From Angomonas deanei (taxonomy: Eukaryota > Euglenozoa > Kinetoplastea > Trypanosomatida > Trypanosomatidae): a DNA stretch of 64,000 nucleotides. Shown one piece after another: positions 1-9,984 of this stretch. The position numbers and the translations under genes are program-made. The notes under the pieces were generated by a model, which saw nothing but the letters and a program-made list of their open reading frames with translations, made no database searches and had not been told where the DNA came from. Every line of letters starts with the position of its first letter. Positions within the stretch are counted from its first letter, which is position 1. The DNA is taken from NCBI GenBank assembly GCA_903995115.1, contig LR877155.1:312501-376500 (forward strand), given 5' to 3'.

Positions 1-39
1 ACTCGTCCACAGGCACCTCGAGAGACGCAAAGAGCGCAT
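1..39 (-). CDS. N-terminus of a minus-strand gene cut by the window edge
   Basis: An ATG at 39..37 opens a frame that runs off the left edge with 13 codons visible (MRSLRLSRCLWTS). The basic, Ser/Leu-rich start would suit a mitochondrial targeting peptide, but that is inference from very few residues. The call rests mainly on position: the minus-strand cluster continues in this direction, and a long minus-strand T run followed by AG (82-106) lies about 40 bases upstream of the ATG, as expected for a trans-splice acceptor. The product cannot be named. Confidence 0.4.
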   Translation of the reverse strand, partial: MRSLRLSRCLWTS

Positions 40-81
40 TAAGGTATTAGGAATATTATTAATGGTGTGTGAAGAAGAATT

Positions 82-106
82 CTAAAAAAAAAAAAAAGTA
101 AAAAAA
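82..106 (-). promoter_or_regulatory. Putative trans-splice acceptor (T tract + AG)
   Basis: On the minus strand a tract of seven T, AC, then fourteen T is followed directly by AG (plus-strand CT at 82-83). The first ATG downstream is at 39. This is the layout of a spliced-leader acceptor. The spliced-leader gene itself is not in the window. Confidence 0.45.
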
Positions 107-586
107 CACAACTGTGTGTGTAGAAGTAAAAGGATGCTCTTGTGTTGTTCCCTAAACGTTCTATATATACCTGTTGTGTTTTATTATTATTATTTGGGGT
201 GCTGGAAAGGAAGAACAGGGGGAGATGAAAAAAAATATCACTTTCTTGGGGCCAGAGAGCTAAAAACGAAGCGGAAGTAAAAAAAAATGATAAACTTTAA
301 GAGACTTAACCGTACAAAAAACAGTGTAAGGCAGGCTACTCATCCTCGTTCGCCTTTTTTTATTATGATGTCTATCATGATTGATTGGTTTGCGTAATTT
401 TCTCATCGATGCATGTTGTAACTAAATTTTTTTTATAGTTATACGATCACAGGTGGGAGCCTTTTTATGTGTATACGTATATTTGTTTTTCTCTGATTTT
501 TGTTGTTTTTTACTAAATGCGCGTGTACAGTGTAGCGACAAAAAAAAAAAATCGAAAGAAAAAAGCAAAGGGTGGTTATTGCCACA
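107..586. other. Intergenic spacer, no gene seen
   Basis: AT-rich spacer with several homopolymer runs (for example A run at 540-550). It should contain the 3' UTR of the DHHC gene and the 5' UTR of the gene at the left edge. Short open frames here are low-complexity and are not supported. Confidence 0.6.
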
Positions 587-1615
587 CTATGGTATGGGCT
601 CGTGTTGCTCCGTGTGGTCGGATCCGGTGATGGGAGGACTACGGTTGGCAGAAAAACCATCTCTGCCGGTATCTCCTAAATCAACATGGCCATTGTCGGG
701 GACAACATTACCATTATTATTATTATTCTCCGCATTTTTGTTGCCGTGTTTCTTAAAGTCACGGCGCTTCTTCAGCGCGCAGCACCCCTCCTCCTGTTTG
801 GTGCCCTTGTACTCGCCCGCCTCCTTCTTCTTCTTGCGCTTCTCCAGAATGTGGTCAAACGTCGTCGTGTGGAGGTACCATCGGAGGTAAATATGAAACA
901 CAATCAATTTGATCAGCCCGACCGAAAACGTCCCCGCCAACGCGAGGGCGAAGAAGTTGAACACTATAATGGCAGGAAACGCGTTGCGTGGACTATGATA
1001 GGCGCGGGACTGCATCTCGTCCTTGAACTTGGGGACGTCACGGAGGGCGACTATAATGGTGTAGAGACTCCACGCAATCACCCACAGCATGCCTACGAGC
1101 GCATTGACCATGAAAAAAATAAACAACTTGTAATTCTTCACCCCCACGCAACTATTCAGCCATCGGCAGTGGTGGTCGAACCCGGGGACACACTTGTCAC
1201 ACACGCTGCAGTGTTTGCAGCCTGCCGTGACGTAGCGGCGGCAGAAGACACATGGCTCGAACCCGCTGGGGGCACAGTCGTCGTCGAGCTCATCCTGCGG
1301 CAGGCGAGGGAGGTCCTTGTCAAATACCGCGTCGTCCTCCTGCGGGTACACCTCCAGCAGCACCTTCGAGATGACCACTCCCGCGATGAGAACGGACCCA
1401 ATGACGAGGACGACTATAAAAAGGGCGCCCTTCAGGAAAGGAATTTGAATCATGAAGTGCAGGATGGCGAGGGCCCAGATGGCCCCCCACGCCCCGACCT
1501 GGAACAGATCGAGGGGGCACTCGTAGCCGTGGTGCCGGGGCCTCACCGGGTCACCGTAGATGTCCTCCCACTCACCTTTCTTATTCTCTATTTGACAGCA
1601 ACTAAGTTGTCCCAT
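587..1615 (-). CDS. DHHC-type protein S-acyltransferase
   Basis: Predicted palmitoyltransferase of 342 residues, which would transfer palmitate to cysteines of membrane-associated proteins at Golgi, plasma or flagellar membranes. The Cys-rich domain spans about residues 122-162 and carries the catalytic motif [12 protein letters not shown] (DHHC at 147-150). Two hydrophobic segments lie before it (about 43-62 and 64-84) and two after it, the usual four-TM layout. The tail is hydrophilic, with a Lys-rich stretch and a short Asn run. The in-frame frame extends further upstream only through a GTG, so the ATG at 1615 is taken as the start. The N-terminus MGQLSCC could be lipid-modified (Gly2, Cys6, Cys7), which is inference. 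Family call is firm; the substrate is unknown. Confidence 0.93.
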   Translation of the reverse strand: MGQLSCCQIENKKGEWEDIYGDPVRPRHHGYECPLDLFQVGAWGAIWALAILHFMIQIPFLKGALFIVVLVIGSVLIAGVVISKVLLEVYPQEDDAVFDKDLPRLPQDELDDDCAPSGFEPCVFCRRYVTAGCKHCSVCDKCVPGFDHHCRWLNSCVGVKNYKLFIFFMVNALVGMLWVIAWSLYTIIVALRDVPKFKDEMQSRAYHSPRNAFPAIIVFNFFALALAGTFSVGLIKLIVFHIYLRWYLHTTTFDHILEKRKKKKEAGEYKGTKQEEGCCALKKRRDFKKHGNKNAENNNNNGNVVPDNGHVDLGDTGRDGFSANRSPPITGSDHTEQHEPIP

Positions 1616-2135
1616 GTAACAGCAATTTGCAAAATTGTTTTTTTTTTTTTTTTTTGAAATGTGTTTCACACTTTTTGCGATTTCAAAGAGACCCTTTTGT
1701 ACGGGTCAAAAATGAAAAAGCGAAAGTTAAAAAAAAAAAAAAAAACTAAAGAACACAAATAGGAGCAACTATGAGTTTCTCTTTTTAATTGTGTGAGAGT
1801 GAGGCAGAAGGGGGAGGAAGATTAAACAAGAAAAGGAAGAAAAAACAGGCAATTACGTATGCAACTAAAACAAAAATGTAAAAAAAGCAACTTGAAAACA
1901 AAAAAAGACGAAAACGTGTTTTTTATGTTACATGTGGCCCCAAAAACCCCCTAATGCATTACATGACACGATTTGTCTGCAATAGTTTTTACCTGCAGTC
2001 ATATTTTATCCACTTTTACCAAACTACTTATTTTTTTGTTTTTTTCAGAGTTTATTTATTCCTTTTTCGTTTAATGATCATTATATTTTGCATTTTCCTT
2101 TTTGTTTTGATGACTCTTACATTTTTATTTTTTTT
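1616..2135. other. Intergenic spacer, no gene seen
   Basis: AT-rich spacer between FPPS and the DHHC gene, with A runs at 1728-1745 and T-rich stretches. A minus-strand T run followed by AG near 1695 could be the DHHC acceptor. No RNA gene or convincing frame was found. Confidence 0.55.
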
Positions 2136-3224
2136 TTACTTCTCGCGCTTGTACGTCTTCTCCCACAGCGTCTGGACGCTCGCGGCGAACTCGGGGGACA
2201 TCTTCGACAGCTCCTCGATATCCGCGGAGACCTTGGCCACCACCTGCTTCTCATACTCCTCAAACTTCTCGGGCAGCTTCGCCTCGCGGTAGAGGTCCTT
2301 GATGAGGGCCACCTTCTCCTTATCGTCCTGACCATAGTTCGCCTTGAACTTGGCCACCTGCTCCGGCGTGGCGGTCTCGAGGAAGGTCACGGCGAGCCAG
2401 GAGCACTTGGCATCCTCAATGTCCATGCCGATCTTCCCCAACTTTTCCGGAGGGGTGAAGGCGTCCATCACGTCGTCCTGCACCTGGAAGTACTCTCCCA
2501 TCAGGATCGCCACCTCGCGCACCTTGTCCTCGTTGACGAGGTGGGCGGTCTCGCTGACGAGGAGACCCATCGTGAGGGGCAGCCAGTACGTGTAGTAGGA
2601 GGTCTTGTGGTGGACGATGCGCTGGTAGTTGAAGGTGGTGTACTCGACAAAGTCGGTCGTGTTCGCCTTCTGCACCGTCGCATCCAGCTTGGCGCTGTCC
2701 ACCATCATCGTGACGTCGTAGAGCTGGCCGATGGTGGTGATCATATCCACCTCGTGGAAGACACGCAGGACCTCGTGGAAGAAGGGGCGGTCGGCGAAGA
2801 AGAGGGTGGCGGCACGGGTCGCCCAGGCGAGGAGGATGAGACCGTCGTTGATGGCCACCTGCGCGGTCACACCGGGGTGGAGGTACCAGCAGGGCGCCCC
2901 ACGGCGGGTCTTGCTATTGTCCATAATATCATCCTCGACGAGGAAGTGCGCCTGGAGCATCTCAATCATCCAGCCGCAGATGCACGCGTCATGGAGGACG
3001 CGGTCGACCTCCTCGGGGCTGAGCTGGCGGGTCTTGGCCATCTGCTCCGCTACATCCACTACACACAGACCACGGTTGTACTTACCGCCGATGCAGGTGG
3101 CGTCCATCATTTGGCAAAGATAGCGACGACGGTTAGCATCTACAGCGTACTTTTTCTCCATGTCGCTGATGAGCGCCTCCTGGATCTCCTTGTACACGGA
3201 AAGAAAACGATCCTTATGGGCCAT
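2136..3224 (-). CDS. FPPS: Farnesyl pyrophosphate synthase
   Basis: Trans-prenyltransferase of 362 residues that condenses IPP with DMAPP and then GPP to give farnesyl diphosphate for sterols, dolichol, ubiquinone and prenylation. The first Asp-rich motif DDIMD is at 98-102 within QAHFLVEDDIMDNSKTRRG and the second (DDVMD) at 250-254, with the Lys of KTSYYTYWLP between them (about 207). Residues His93-Phe94 just before the first motif match the chain-length region I recall for kinetoplastid FPPS rather than the Phe-Phe of animal enzymes. Length is typical of the family. The ATG at 3224 follows an A/T-rich leader. Very confident in function. Confidence 0.96.
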   Translation of the reverse strand: MAHKDRFLSVYKEIQEALISDMEKKYAVDANRRRYLCQMMDATCIGGKYNRGLCVVDVAEQMAKTRQLSPEEVDRVLHDACICGWMIEMLQAHFLVEDDIMDNSKTRRGAPCWYLHPGVTAQVAINDGLILLAWATRAATLFFADRPFFHEVLRVFHEVDMITTIGQLYDVTMMVDSAKLDATVQKANTTDFVEYTTFNYQRIVHHKTSYYTYWLPLTMGLLVSETAHLVNEDKVREVAILMGEYFQVQDDVMDAFTPPEKLGKIGMDIEDAKCSWLAVTFLETATPEQVAKFKANYGQDDKEKVALIKDLYREAKLPEKFEEYEKQVVAKVSADIEELSKMSPEFAASVQTLWEKTYKREK

Positions 3225-3507
3225 TTTTTTTATTTATTTATTTACGTATTTGAATGTTTAATGAATAAAATACTCGAAAAGGAAAGAAAAGGTAGAGAAT
3301 AGTTGATGAACGTGGAAGACAATCACAGCAAAAAAAAGTGCGGCAAAATAAACAGCAAAAGAACAAGAAAAAATAAAACTTCAATATCGAGAAAGATTCT
3401 ATACATCACACAACTAGTAAATACATTTACAGTAAAAAAAAAAATTGAGAAAAACAAGACTTTAATACAATAAAACTCTAAAAACGAAAAAAAAAACCGC
3501 TAGAGGA

Positions 3508-5247
3508 CTACACCTGGAAGGTAATCGTGCTTCCTGGGGACGCCGCAAGGTGGGCGGGGTTCTTCAACAACAAGTTGATGTCATCCACTATCCGCAGACA
3601 CGCCGCCTTCGTCGTCAGGTATTGGGTGTCCTTCTCCCGCAGCCGCACAAAGTCCTCTATCTTGAACGTGGACTGCCACAGCGCCCGCAGCTTCTGCTCC
3701 TGCGCCAGGAGCGCGTTGTACGACTCGTTACCCTGCAGGCGCTTGAGGTCCCCCTCGTAGCCGGAGGAGAGGGTGTTGAGCTGCTGCTTGCCATTGTCGC
3801 GAATACGGATGAGATAACTCTTCTGGGTCGTCAGCTCCTTCCGGAGCTGGTCAACGTCCACCTTGAGACGGTCCAAGTCGCCGTATTGCTCCATCTCCTC
3901 CTTCTGTTGAGCCATGCGCACTCTATGTTCCTCACTCTCCTTGTTGATCTTTGCCTCCACGCTGCCTAGGTTGTCAAACTCCTTCTTGCGCTCCAGCAAC
4001 TCCTTCTCGAGGCGCTCGTGGGTGATTTGATCATTCTCCAACTGACTCCGCTTCGCGTCCACCTCGGACTGCAAGGCCTGAAGGGCGCTGGGGTTCCCAT
4101 CAGAGGGCATCTGCCTCGACAGCTGGAGGGCCTGGGAGATACGGGAGAGGAGGTTGGAAATGTTCTGCTGGGTCGCCTCAATCTTGCTCGACTCCTCCTT
4201 CTCGCGGTCGGGGTACTCGTCAATGAACTTTTGCATCTCCTGGTCGCGCTGCTGCAGCTCCTGGAATGCACGGACGTTGTCGCCACTGTAGTTCTTGATT
4301 TCATCATCCAGCGCGCTCAAACGGACGCGAGACTCCTGCAGGGTGTCCCGGGTGTCGTTCACCTGGCGCTCCAGCACCTCAATATCGCTTCTCGTCGCCT
4401 TCACCTGCTGAATCAACTTCTGCTTCTCCTCCTCGACAGAGAGGGAGCACTGCTTGGTGAGTTCCTCCTTCTCCCGTCGCTTCCGCAGAATGGTGCGAAG
4501 GGTCTCGGCCGCCCGCTTCTTGTCGGGGTCGTGAGCGAGGCGGGCCATGAGGAGGTCCTGCATGGCGGCGAGGGTACGCACCTCATGCTGACGGGCTAGG
4601 ACAGTGTCGGAAACCGCATAGCAATCATCGCGGGTCGACTTGTACGAGCCAAAGTCTTGGTTCTCCGTGAGAATGCGTCGCTCTAGCTGTTGAATCTCCT
4701 CCTCCAGCATATCGGCATTCTTCTTGGCCTTGCTCTCCTCCTCCTTCACGGCCAGGAACAGCTTATCCACCTCCGCGCGCTTCTCCGCGTTCTTCTTCTC
4801 TAGCTCGGTGTACTGCTTCTTGACCGCCTTGGCGTCTCTGGAGGAGGCGTTCTCGACTGCCAGGTTGACGTCGGCCAGTGTGCCCTTCAATTTTGTAATT
4901 TCTTCATTGAGGGACTTTGACTTTTGCTGCAGCTGGCCCAGCATGGAGCTGTTCTTATTAATGAGCTCCTCCTGCTCGTTGAGTCGCTCAATCTCGGCGG
5001 ACAGTTCCGCACACTTGGGGCGGAGGAGGCCAATGTAGTAGCTGCGGTCGCCGACCTGACGGCCGGGGCCGGCGGAGGTACCCGCACGGGAGGAGGCACG
5101 CATACCTTCGCGTGTGACAGCGGCAGCGGCGGTCACCGCCACGGGTTGCTGAAGACTGCCGCCCATACCTGCGGCCTGCATGCGACTGCCGGGGCGCATC
5201 GTCGTGCCAGGACGTAGTCCAGCGGAAGATCCGGGAACACCACTCAT
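3508..5247 (-). CDS. IFT74: Intraflagellar transport protein IFT74 (IFT72/74)
   Basis: A 579-residue protein with a basic, Gly/Arg/Thr-rich N-terminus (1-85) followed by coiled coil from about 90 to 560. This is the architecture of IFT74, an IFT-B core subunit that pairs with IFT81 and whose basic N-terminus helps bind tubulin. The junction segment GDRSYYIGLLRPKCAELSAE closely follows the human IFT74 segment as I recall it (DKSYYLGLLRSKISELTTE). Repeated 'RPGSR/GTTMRPGSR'-type phrases in the head also resemble the family. It would act in flagellum assembly; centrin and the MORN and kinesin genes in the window fit a flagellate. The start at 5247 is the first ATG of the frame. Confidence 0.9.
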   Translation of the reverse strand: MSGVPGSSAGLRPGTTMRPGSRMQAAGMGGSLQQPVAVTAAAAVTREGMRASSRAGTSAGPGRQVGDRSYYIGLLRPKCAELSAEIERLNEQEELINKNSSMLGQLQQKSKSLNEEITKLKGTLADVNLAVENASSRDAKAVKKQYTELEKKNAEKRAEVDKLFLAVKEEESKAKKNADMLEEEIQQLERRILTENQDFGSYKSTRDDCYAVSDTVLARQHEVRTLAAMQDLLMARLAHDPDKKRAAETLRTILRKRREKEELTKQCSLSVEEEKQKLIQQVKATRSDIEVLERQVNDTRDTLQESRVRLSALDDEIKNYSGDNVRAFQELQQRDQEMQKFIDEYPDREKEESSKIEATQQNISNLLSRISQALQLSRQMPSDGNPSALQALQSEVDAKRSQLENDQITHERLEKELLERKKEFDNLGSVEAKINKESEEHRVRMAQQKEEMEQYGDLDRLKVDVDQLRKELTTQKSYLIRIRDNGKQQLNTLSSGYEGDLKRLQGNESYNALLAQEQKLRALWQSTFKIEDFVRLREKDTQYLTTKAACLRIVDDINLLLKNPAHLAASPGSTITFQV

Positions 5248-5533
5248 GGAATGAAAAGAAAAAGAAAAATACTACTAAAAAAAAAAAAGTAACTTTAATA
5301 CAAAAAAGGGGATGGAGAAGAAATAGATTTATGAAACCAGATCGAAAGAAATAAAGAAGTGGGGGTAACACTTAACGAAGATGGGAAATAAAGAAAGAAT
5401 TTAGTTAATAAGCTTACAGTTAATTTTTAATTATGCGAAACGAAAATAGGGTTATATAATTTTAAAAGAAAAAAAGTGGGATTAAAAAAAAAAAAGTGTT
5501 AATCGAAAAAATTACTTACACGGAACGACTAGT

Positions 5534-6319
5534 TTACCAGTCCAGGTCCTCCTGCCTCACCCGCTTCAGTGGCTCATTTTCTATCTCCTCCTCAATCAAA
5601 ATCTTATCCCGTGTCTTCTTTGTCTTATTCTTATTCTTTGAGCCTAGTAGTTCCTCCTCTTCTTCCTCGTCGTCCATTACAAAGTCGGGGTACTCCTCGT
5701 CCTCCTCCTCCTCTAGCTCCTCCTCTCCACGCTCCTCCTCCTCGTCTAGGAGACGCTCGAAGGCCTCCTTGTTGTAGTTAATGACAGAGTCGTACGTCCC
5801 CTTCCTTAGCCGCTCTAACAGCTCCTTTTCAATTTCTAACTCAATGCGGGCCGCCTGTTCCGCCTTGGCCTCACGACGGAGTAACTTATCCTCCTGCCGC
5901 TTGTTGACCGAGACGTACTTCACCTCCGGCTCCATCATCATCTTTCTCTTCCGCATCAGGTACTGCTTCAGTCGCAGCAGGCGTGCCTTAATCTTAATCA
6001 CCATCTTCTGGTCCCACCACTGCAGCTGCTCGTCAATCTGCTCCAGCGCCTTGGGGAAACTGCTGTCTAATTTTACCTTCTCCCACTGTCGGCGGGGGAG
6101 GTGGGCGCGCTCGGCGGTCTTGATGTAGAGGTACAGTTCGTCCTCGTGCTCAATGATCGTCGCGTACTGGCCGTTGGCGAGAGGGCACACCCCTCTCTGG
6201 CACAGACCGGTGACATTGTACGGGTTGCGGCAGAAGCGCACCTTGTCGTCGTGTGTCTTGACCTTGAAAGAGCAAAAGGTTTGGCCCATAATGTTCCAGA
6301 CGGCGTCGTCGTGGTTCAT
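5534..6319 (-). CDS. MAK16: Ribosome biogenesis protein MAK16
   Basis: Nucleolar factor of 261 residues needed for 60S subunit assembly. The N-terminus (MNHDDAVWNIMGQTFCSFK) and the Cys pattern FCRNPYNVTGLCQRGVCPLAN match the conserved MAK16 head, followed by the region ending RLLRLKQYLMRKRKM that typifies the family. The C-terminal part is a run of Glu/Asp (about 190-230) with a basic end, as in other eukaryotes. It is somewhat shorter than yeast or human MAK16 (about 300 residues), the difference being in the acidic tail. Start at 6319 is the family start. Confidence 0.95.
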   Translation of the reverse strand: MNHDDAVWNIMGQTFCSFKVKTHDDKVRFCRNPYNVTGLCQRGVCPLANGQYATIIEHEDELYLYIKTAERAHLPRRQWEKVKLDSSFPKALEQIDEQLQWWDQKMVIKIKARLLRLKQYLMRKRKMMMEPEVKYVSVNKRQEDKLLRREAKAEQAARIELEIEKELLERLRKGTYDSVINYNKEAFERLLDEEEERGEEELEEEEDEEYPDFVMDDEEEEEELLGSKNKNKTKKTRDKILIEEEIENEPLKRVRQEDLDW

Positions 6320-6514
6320 TTTTTTATTCTGAGGGGGAAAAAATTATGTTTTAAAAAAAAAAAAAATGCTCCTCTTTTGTTTCTTTATCCGATAAAAAGG
6401 TAAGAGGAAGATGGAAAAAGAATAAAGCAACCGTGTTGCTGTCCATAGGAACGAAAAGGAAAATCGAAAAAAAAAAAATAGAAAATGTTCTTTTACAGTT
6501 TGTCCTTATTCTTA

Positions 6515-7534
6515 TTACGATTGTGATGCTTTAGAGGTGCCCAGCTGCTGCACGAGCGTGTGATCTTCTCCCAAGAAGGCGGAAACCTTTTTCACCGCCA
6601 CCCGCCCAAAGTCTACACCTAGAACTTGTAATTTGAGCGCCTCCGTCAGGCAACGCTCGAGGTCACCGCTCAGGAAAAGTGTAATGACCAACATCGATCG
6701 GCTGTCGTGATCCTGCGGATTCTTTTCTAGGAGAGCGGACAGTTTGGTCCTGCTGCACGTCTCACCCGTCCACGTCTTGGGGGCGGCTAGCATGAGCTGC
6801 TGAATGGTGACGGCCCTACTCGCCTCGCTCATCGGTTCCGTCGTGAAGGGGATGAACTGTGGTTCAGCAAGGCGCTTCAGGTAGGGGCACTCCCGTGGGG
6901 AGCCTCCCTGCACTAACTGCGCTATTGCCGCCCAGGAGAGGCACATGGCAACACTGCCTACGTAGTCCTCCTTCTCCCCCTCCGACACCAAACCGTCCAT
7001 CTCCTGCTTCACGGTGTCTAGTGTGGTGATGGCTTTGGCGAAGAACTTCTCCGCATACATGGATTGGCCCTCCGCCATCAGCTTCTTCCCCATCCCTACC
7101 ATCTTGGCCACATCTACCCGTAATGTGCCGCCACCACTGCCACCGTCGACGGCACCAATCTTGGCGCCGCTCTGGAAGGAGGCTAAACGCTTGCACACCC
7201 GCGGCACATCATTGTCCATGATGGCCTCCAAGGAGTGGCCCCGTACCATGTCTGCAATCTCCTTCTTGTACACCACTACTAGCAGGAGCTCACCTGGGAC
7301 TTTGCTCAGCTGTTGCTTGGCGGCGCTGAAACTAGCTGCCGCGCAGTCCCACACGTAGAAGGAAACCTTGGCCTTGTGTTTTTCTATTTCTGCTATCAGA
7401 CGACGCTCAAACTCGAGGAGGGACTCCTTGGTCACCTGGTCCGCTGCGCCTTCGTAACATAATAAGAGGCTATCCGACTCGCTCGAGAAGATGGCGGAAA
7501 ATGCCTCGGCGCTAGTGATCACTACGGCAGACAT
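6515..7534 (-). CDS. Thioredoxin-fold/TPR-like protein of unknown function
   Basis: Protein of 339 residues. The first 110 or so alternate strands and helices in a thioredoxin-like order (LLLCYEG... VSFYVWDCA... GELLLVVVYKK) but there is no CxxC, so no redox role is implied. The rest is helical and contains an AEGQSMYAEKFFAKAITTLD segment that looks like a TPR, and an end (DLERCLTEALKL... FLGEDHTLVQQL) that recalls the tail of YbbN/CnoX-type thioredoxin-TPR proteins. That link is a guess from pattern. The start is put at 7534 rather than the further upstream frame because a minus-strand AG (plus CT at 7538-7539) sits three bases before this ATG after a pyrimidine-rich stretch. Confidence 0.75.
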   Translation of the reverse strand: MSAVVITSAEAFSAIFSSESDSLLLCYEGAADQVTKESLLEFERRLIAEIEKHKAKVSFYVWDCAAASFSAAKQQLSKVPGELLLVVVYKKEIADMVRGHSLEAIMDNDVPRVCKRLASFQSGAKIGAVDGGSGGGTLRVDVAKMVGMGKKLMAEGQSMYAEKFFAKAITTLDTVKQEMDGLVSEGEKEDYVGSVAMCLSWAAIAQLVQGGSPRECPYLKRLAEPQFIPFTTEPMSEASRAVTIQQLMLAAPKTWTGETCSRTKLSALLEKNPQDHDSRSMLVITLFLSGDLERCLTEALKLQVLGVDFGRVAVKKVSAFLGEDHTLVQQLGTSKASQS

Positions 7535-7672
7535 ACACTTGAAGTAAGCGGGTATGGGAAGAAGTGAACAAATAATAGTAAGCCAATCAGGGAAAACAGG
7601 GGGAAGAACAACGGAAAACACAAAAGAATGAAAAAAAGAGAAAAACTGAAAGAATATACATTTGACGTGTGT

Positions 7673-9634
7673 TCAAAAATCAAAATTGAACCCGTCGTCG
7701 CGATTGCCAAAAGGGGCACTTATGCTGGTACTGTTCTCCGCATTCATAAAGTCACTCTCGCGCTTGCGTCTCGGTGCCACCTCCTCCTCCTCTTCCTCTT
7801 CCTCCTCGGACTCACTTTCATCGCTGCTCACCCAACCATCCTTGGATGAGATTTTCGACCGGCCGCTCTCCAAGTGAGGTAATGTGCGGGAGATGTTTCG
7901 CTTCAACGCCTTGTGGGGGGATCCCAGCTCCGTCTCCGCATAGTCGGTGAAGCCGACCCGCATTTCGGACTCCTGTGGTGAAAACAGACGCATCTGATCG
8001 GAGTGGTCGTGGGCGTCCGCCAGCGTACTGTGTAGCTGCCGCAACTCCGTACTCCCATACTGATTCGACGACGACGTGGACGACTCAGAGGAGTAGTTGC
8101 CCTCGACGTAAGGGACGTAGCCGTCCTTCTTGGCACGCACAAGGGGATCATCACCCCCGCGTAGGCTAATGTCCACCAGTCGGCGTCGGGTGTTCTGACG
8201 GCGTGTCTTCAGCTCCACCTTATCGAAGGCCTCGGTGAGGCGATCGTTGGACCACACCCCCTCAAAGGCGCCCGCCCCTCGCACCTCGATATTTCCCTCC
8301 CCATCCTTTCGGTCGCCCGCCCAGTGCCCCTCGTAGCGAACATTAGGGGAGGAGTAGACGCCGAACCCCTCCCGCTTTCCATCCTTGAACCCACCCTTGT
8401 ACACCACCCCGCCCACCGTCGTACACTCACCGCTGTCGTGGAAGAGATCCTTGTGGACGAGGCCGCGGTAGCGCGTACCGTCCGCGAAGAGACACGTCAC
8501 CACTCCGCTCACGGTACCGTAGCGCCAGTTCCCCTCCACCTGACAGAGACTGCTGGTGTAGCTGCCATACCCATGTGGCCGTCCGCCCACCCAATCCCCA
8601 TTGTACACATCTCCATTGAAAAACGTCATGGCCCCTTTGCCGTACTCCCTTCCTCGCCGCCACTGCCCTTCGTACTTGGCGCCGCTGGGGTAGTAGTAGG
8701 TGCCGCTGCCGTGGTACAGGTTGTTGGTCCACTCCCCCTTGTAGACGTGTCCGTCATTGTAGTTGTACTCGCCGTAGCCGTTAATGCCATTATCGATAAA
8801 GGACCCAACAAAACAACCTTCTGGTTCGATCATTTCGCCTTTTCCGTGGCGGCGGTTGTCCAGCCAGGAACCAGAAAAGAAGGTGTGAAAGCGGGCACTA
8901 TATAGGGAGCCAGTGCCATACCGCTGTCCCACGAACCACTGCCCCTCGTACACATCCTCGAGCGCCTCTCGCTTCAGAAAACCTTTTCCGTGCATTCGGC
9001 AGTTCTTCCAAGCCCCTTCGTAGAGGTCTCCGTTCGCAAACACGAAAGCCTGATAACCCTCCGGGCGTAAGGTGGTCTCGCGATCGCGGACGGCCACACT
9101 AATTTTCACTAAAGTTTTGTTGATCTCCTCCGTGGACTCCGCATCGAGCCTCGCCCACTCACTCCGTCGCTCCGCCTGTTTGAGGAGTAACTCTACTCGA
9201 GCCCGCTTCTCCTTCATCTCCACCTCGAGGTCGGACTCTCGTAACGTTTGCACTAGCACCGCCGCGCGCTCCTCGTCTAGCGCCCCTTTTAACAAGGAAA
9301 GCGCATTCGGGGGGACGACGATCGGTTTGAACTCTCCTTGCGTGTTCGAGTGGGAAATACTAAGGGAGCCGCTAGGAGGAGAGTGCATTGGCTTCTTGAT
9401 ACGGGGACGACTGGGGCGGAGCGTGGTTTCGGCGTAGGAAAGGGACCCGCCGTTATTATTATTGTTGTTGGTGGCCGTGGAGCTTGGGACTCCACCCCGG
9501 AAGGAGGCCAGTCGATTGGGCTTTCGATTGCCAGTGTTCTTTTTAAAGCTAGCGTACTTGCTGTCTCGTCTGTATATCGTTTTTTCCGGTTCTGGGGGAA
9601 CGTTGATGGTGACGGGTACATCATTGTTACTCAT
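7673..9634 (-). CDS. MORN-repeat protein
   Basis: A 653-residue protein. Residues about 1-190 are basic then helical (a short coiled coil, RVELLLKQAERRSEW). From about 195 to 465 there are eleven or twelve MORN repeats of about 23 residues (for example GDLYEGAWKNCRMHGKGF, HVYKGEWTNNLYHGSGTY, AKYEGQWRRGREYGKGAM). The C-terminal 190 residues are Ser-rich and end in an acidic Glu run. MORN repeats form flat sheet arrays that organise membrane or cytoskeletal assemblies; in kinetoplastids one such protein marks the collar near the flagellar pocket. Whether this is that orthologue cannot be told, since the long N- and C-terminal extensions are unlike that mostly MORN protein. The AAC/AAT run near 9459-9473 encodes a short Asn tract. 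Confidence 0.9.
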   Translation of the reverse strand: MSNNDVPVTINVPPEPEKTIYRRDSKYASFKKNTGNRKPNRLASFRGGVPSSTATNNNNNNGGSLSYAETTLRPSRPRIKKPMHSPPSGSLSISHSNTQGEFKPIVVPPNALSLLKGALDEERAAVLVQTLRESDLEVEMKEKRARVELLLKQAERRSEWARLDAESTEEINKTLVKISVAVRDRETTLRPEGYQAFVFANGDLYEGAWKNCRMHGKGFLKREALEDVYEGQWFVGQRYGTGSLYSARFHTFFSGSWLDNRRHGKGEMIEPEGCFVGSFIDNGINGYGEYNYNDGHVYKGEWTNNLYHGSGTYYYPSGAKYEGQWRRGREYGKGAMTFFNGDVYNGDWVGGRPHGYGSYTSSLCQVEGNWRYGTVSGVVTCLFADGTRYRGLVHKDLFHDSGECTTVGGVVYKGGFKDGKREGFGVYSSPNVRYEGHWAGDRKDGEGNIEVRGAGAFEGVWSNDRLTEAFDKVELKTRRQNTRRRLVDISLRGGDDPLVRAKKDGYVPYVEGNYSSESSTSSSNQYGSTELRQLHSTLADAHDHSDQMRLFSPQESEMRVGFTDYAETELGSPHKALKRNISRTLPHLESGRSKISSKDGWVSSDESESEEEEEEEEEVAPRRKRESDFMNAENSTSISAPFGNRDDGFNFDF

Positions 9635-9984
9635 TTTTTTTTTTTTTTTTACTTTAATGCTCTAAGAATGTACAAATATGAGGCTTAAAAATAAAAAGCG
9701 AGGGGGGGAAAGGAAGAGTGAGCGTAACATTCAATTCCATCACAACATAATCCGAATTTACCCTTAAAACAAGCGAATGAAAAAGAGGGAAAACTGCATA
9801 CTTTATTATGGTTCTATGTTTGGGGAAAAATAATGGAAACTAAAAAAAAAAGAGGTCAGCGCTACTGACTAAACGGGACTTTGAGAAGAATAGTGACTTT
9901 CCTTTCTTTTTTATACGGTCAAATAAATAAAAAAAAACAGCAAATCTTCACCATATAAAAAAGGATCGTACATCTGCCGTCTCA
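9635..9984. other. Intergenic spacer, no gene seen
   Basis: AT-rich spacer with A runs (for example 9843-9851, 9930-9938). On the minus strand a T run lies directly before the MORN-protein ATG region. No RNA gene was recognised. Confidence 0.55.

Noticed and set aside
686-1657. 323-codon plus-strand frame opposite the DHHC gene
   Set aside because: It is the antisense of a clear gene with GC-rich third positions.
2088-3302. 404-codon plus-strand frame opposite FPPS
   Set aside because: Antisense shadow; FPPS motifs are unambiguous on the other strand.
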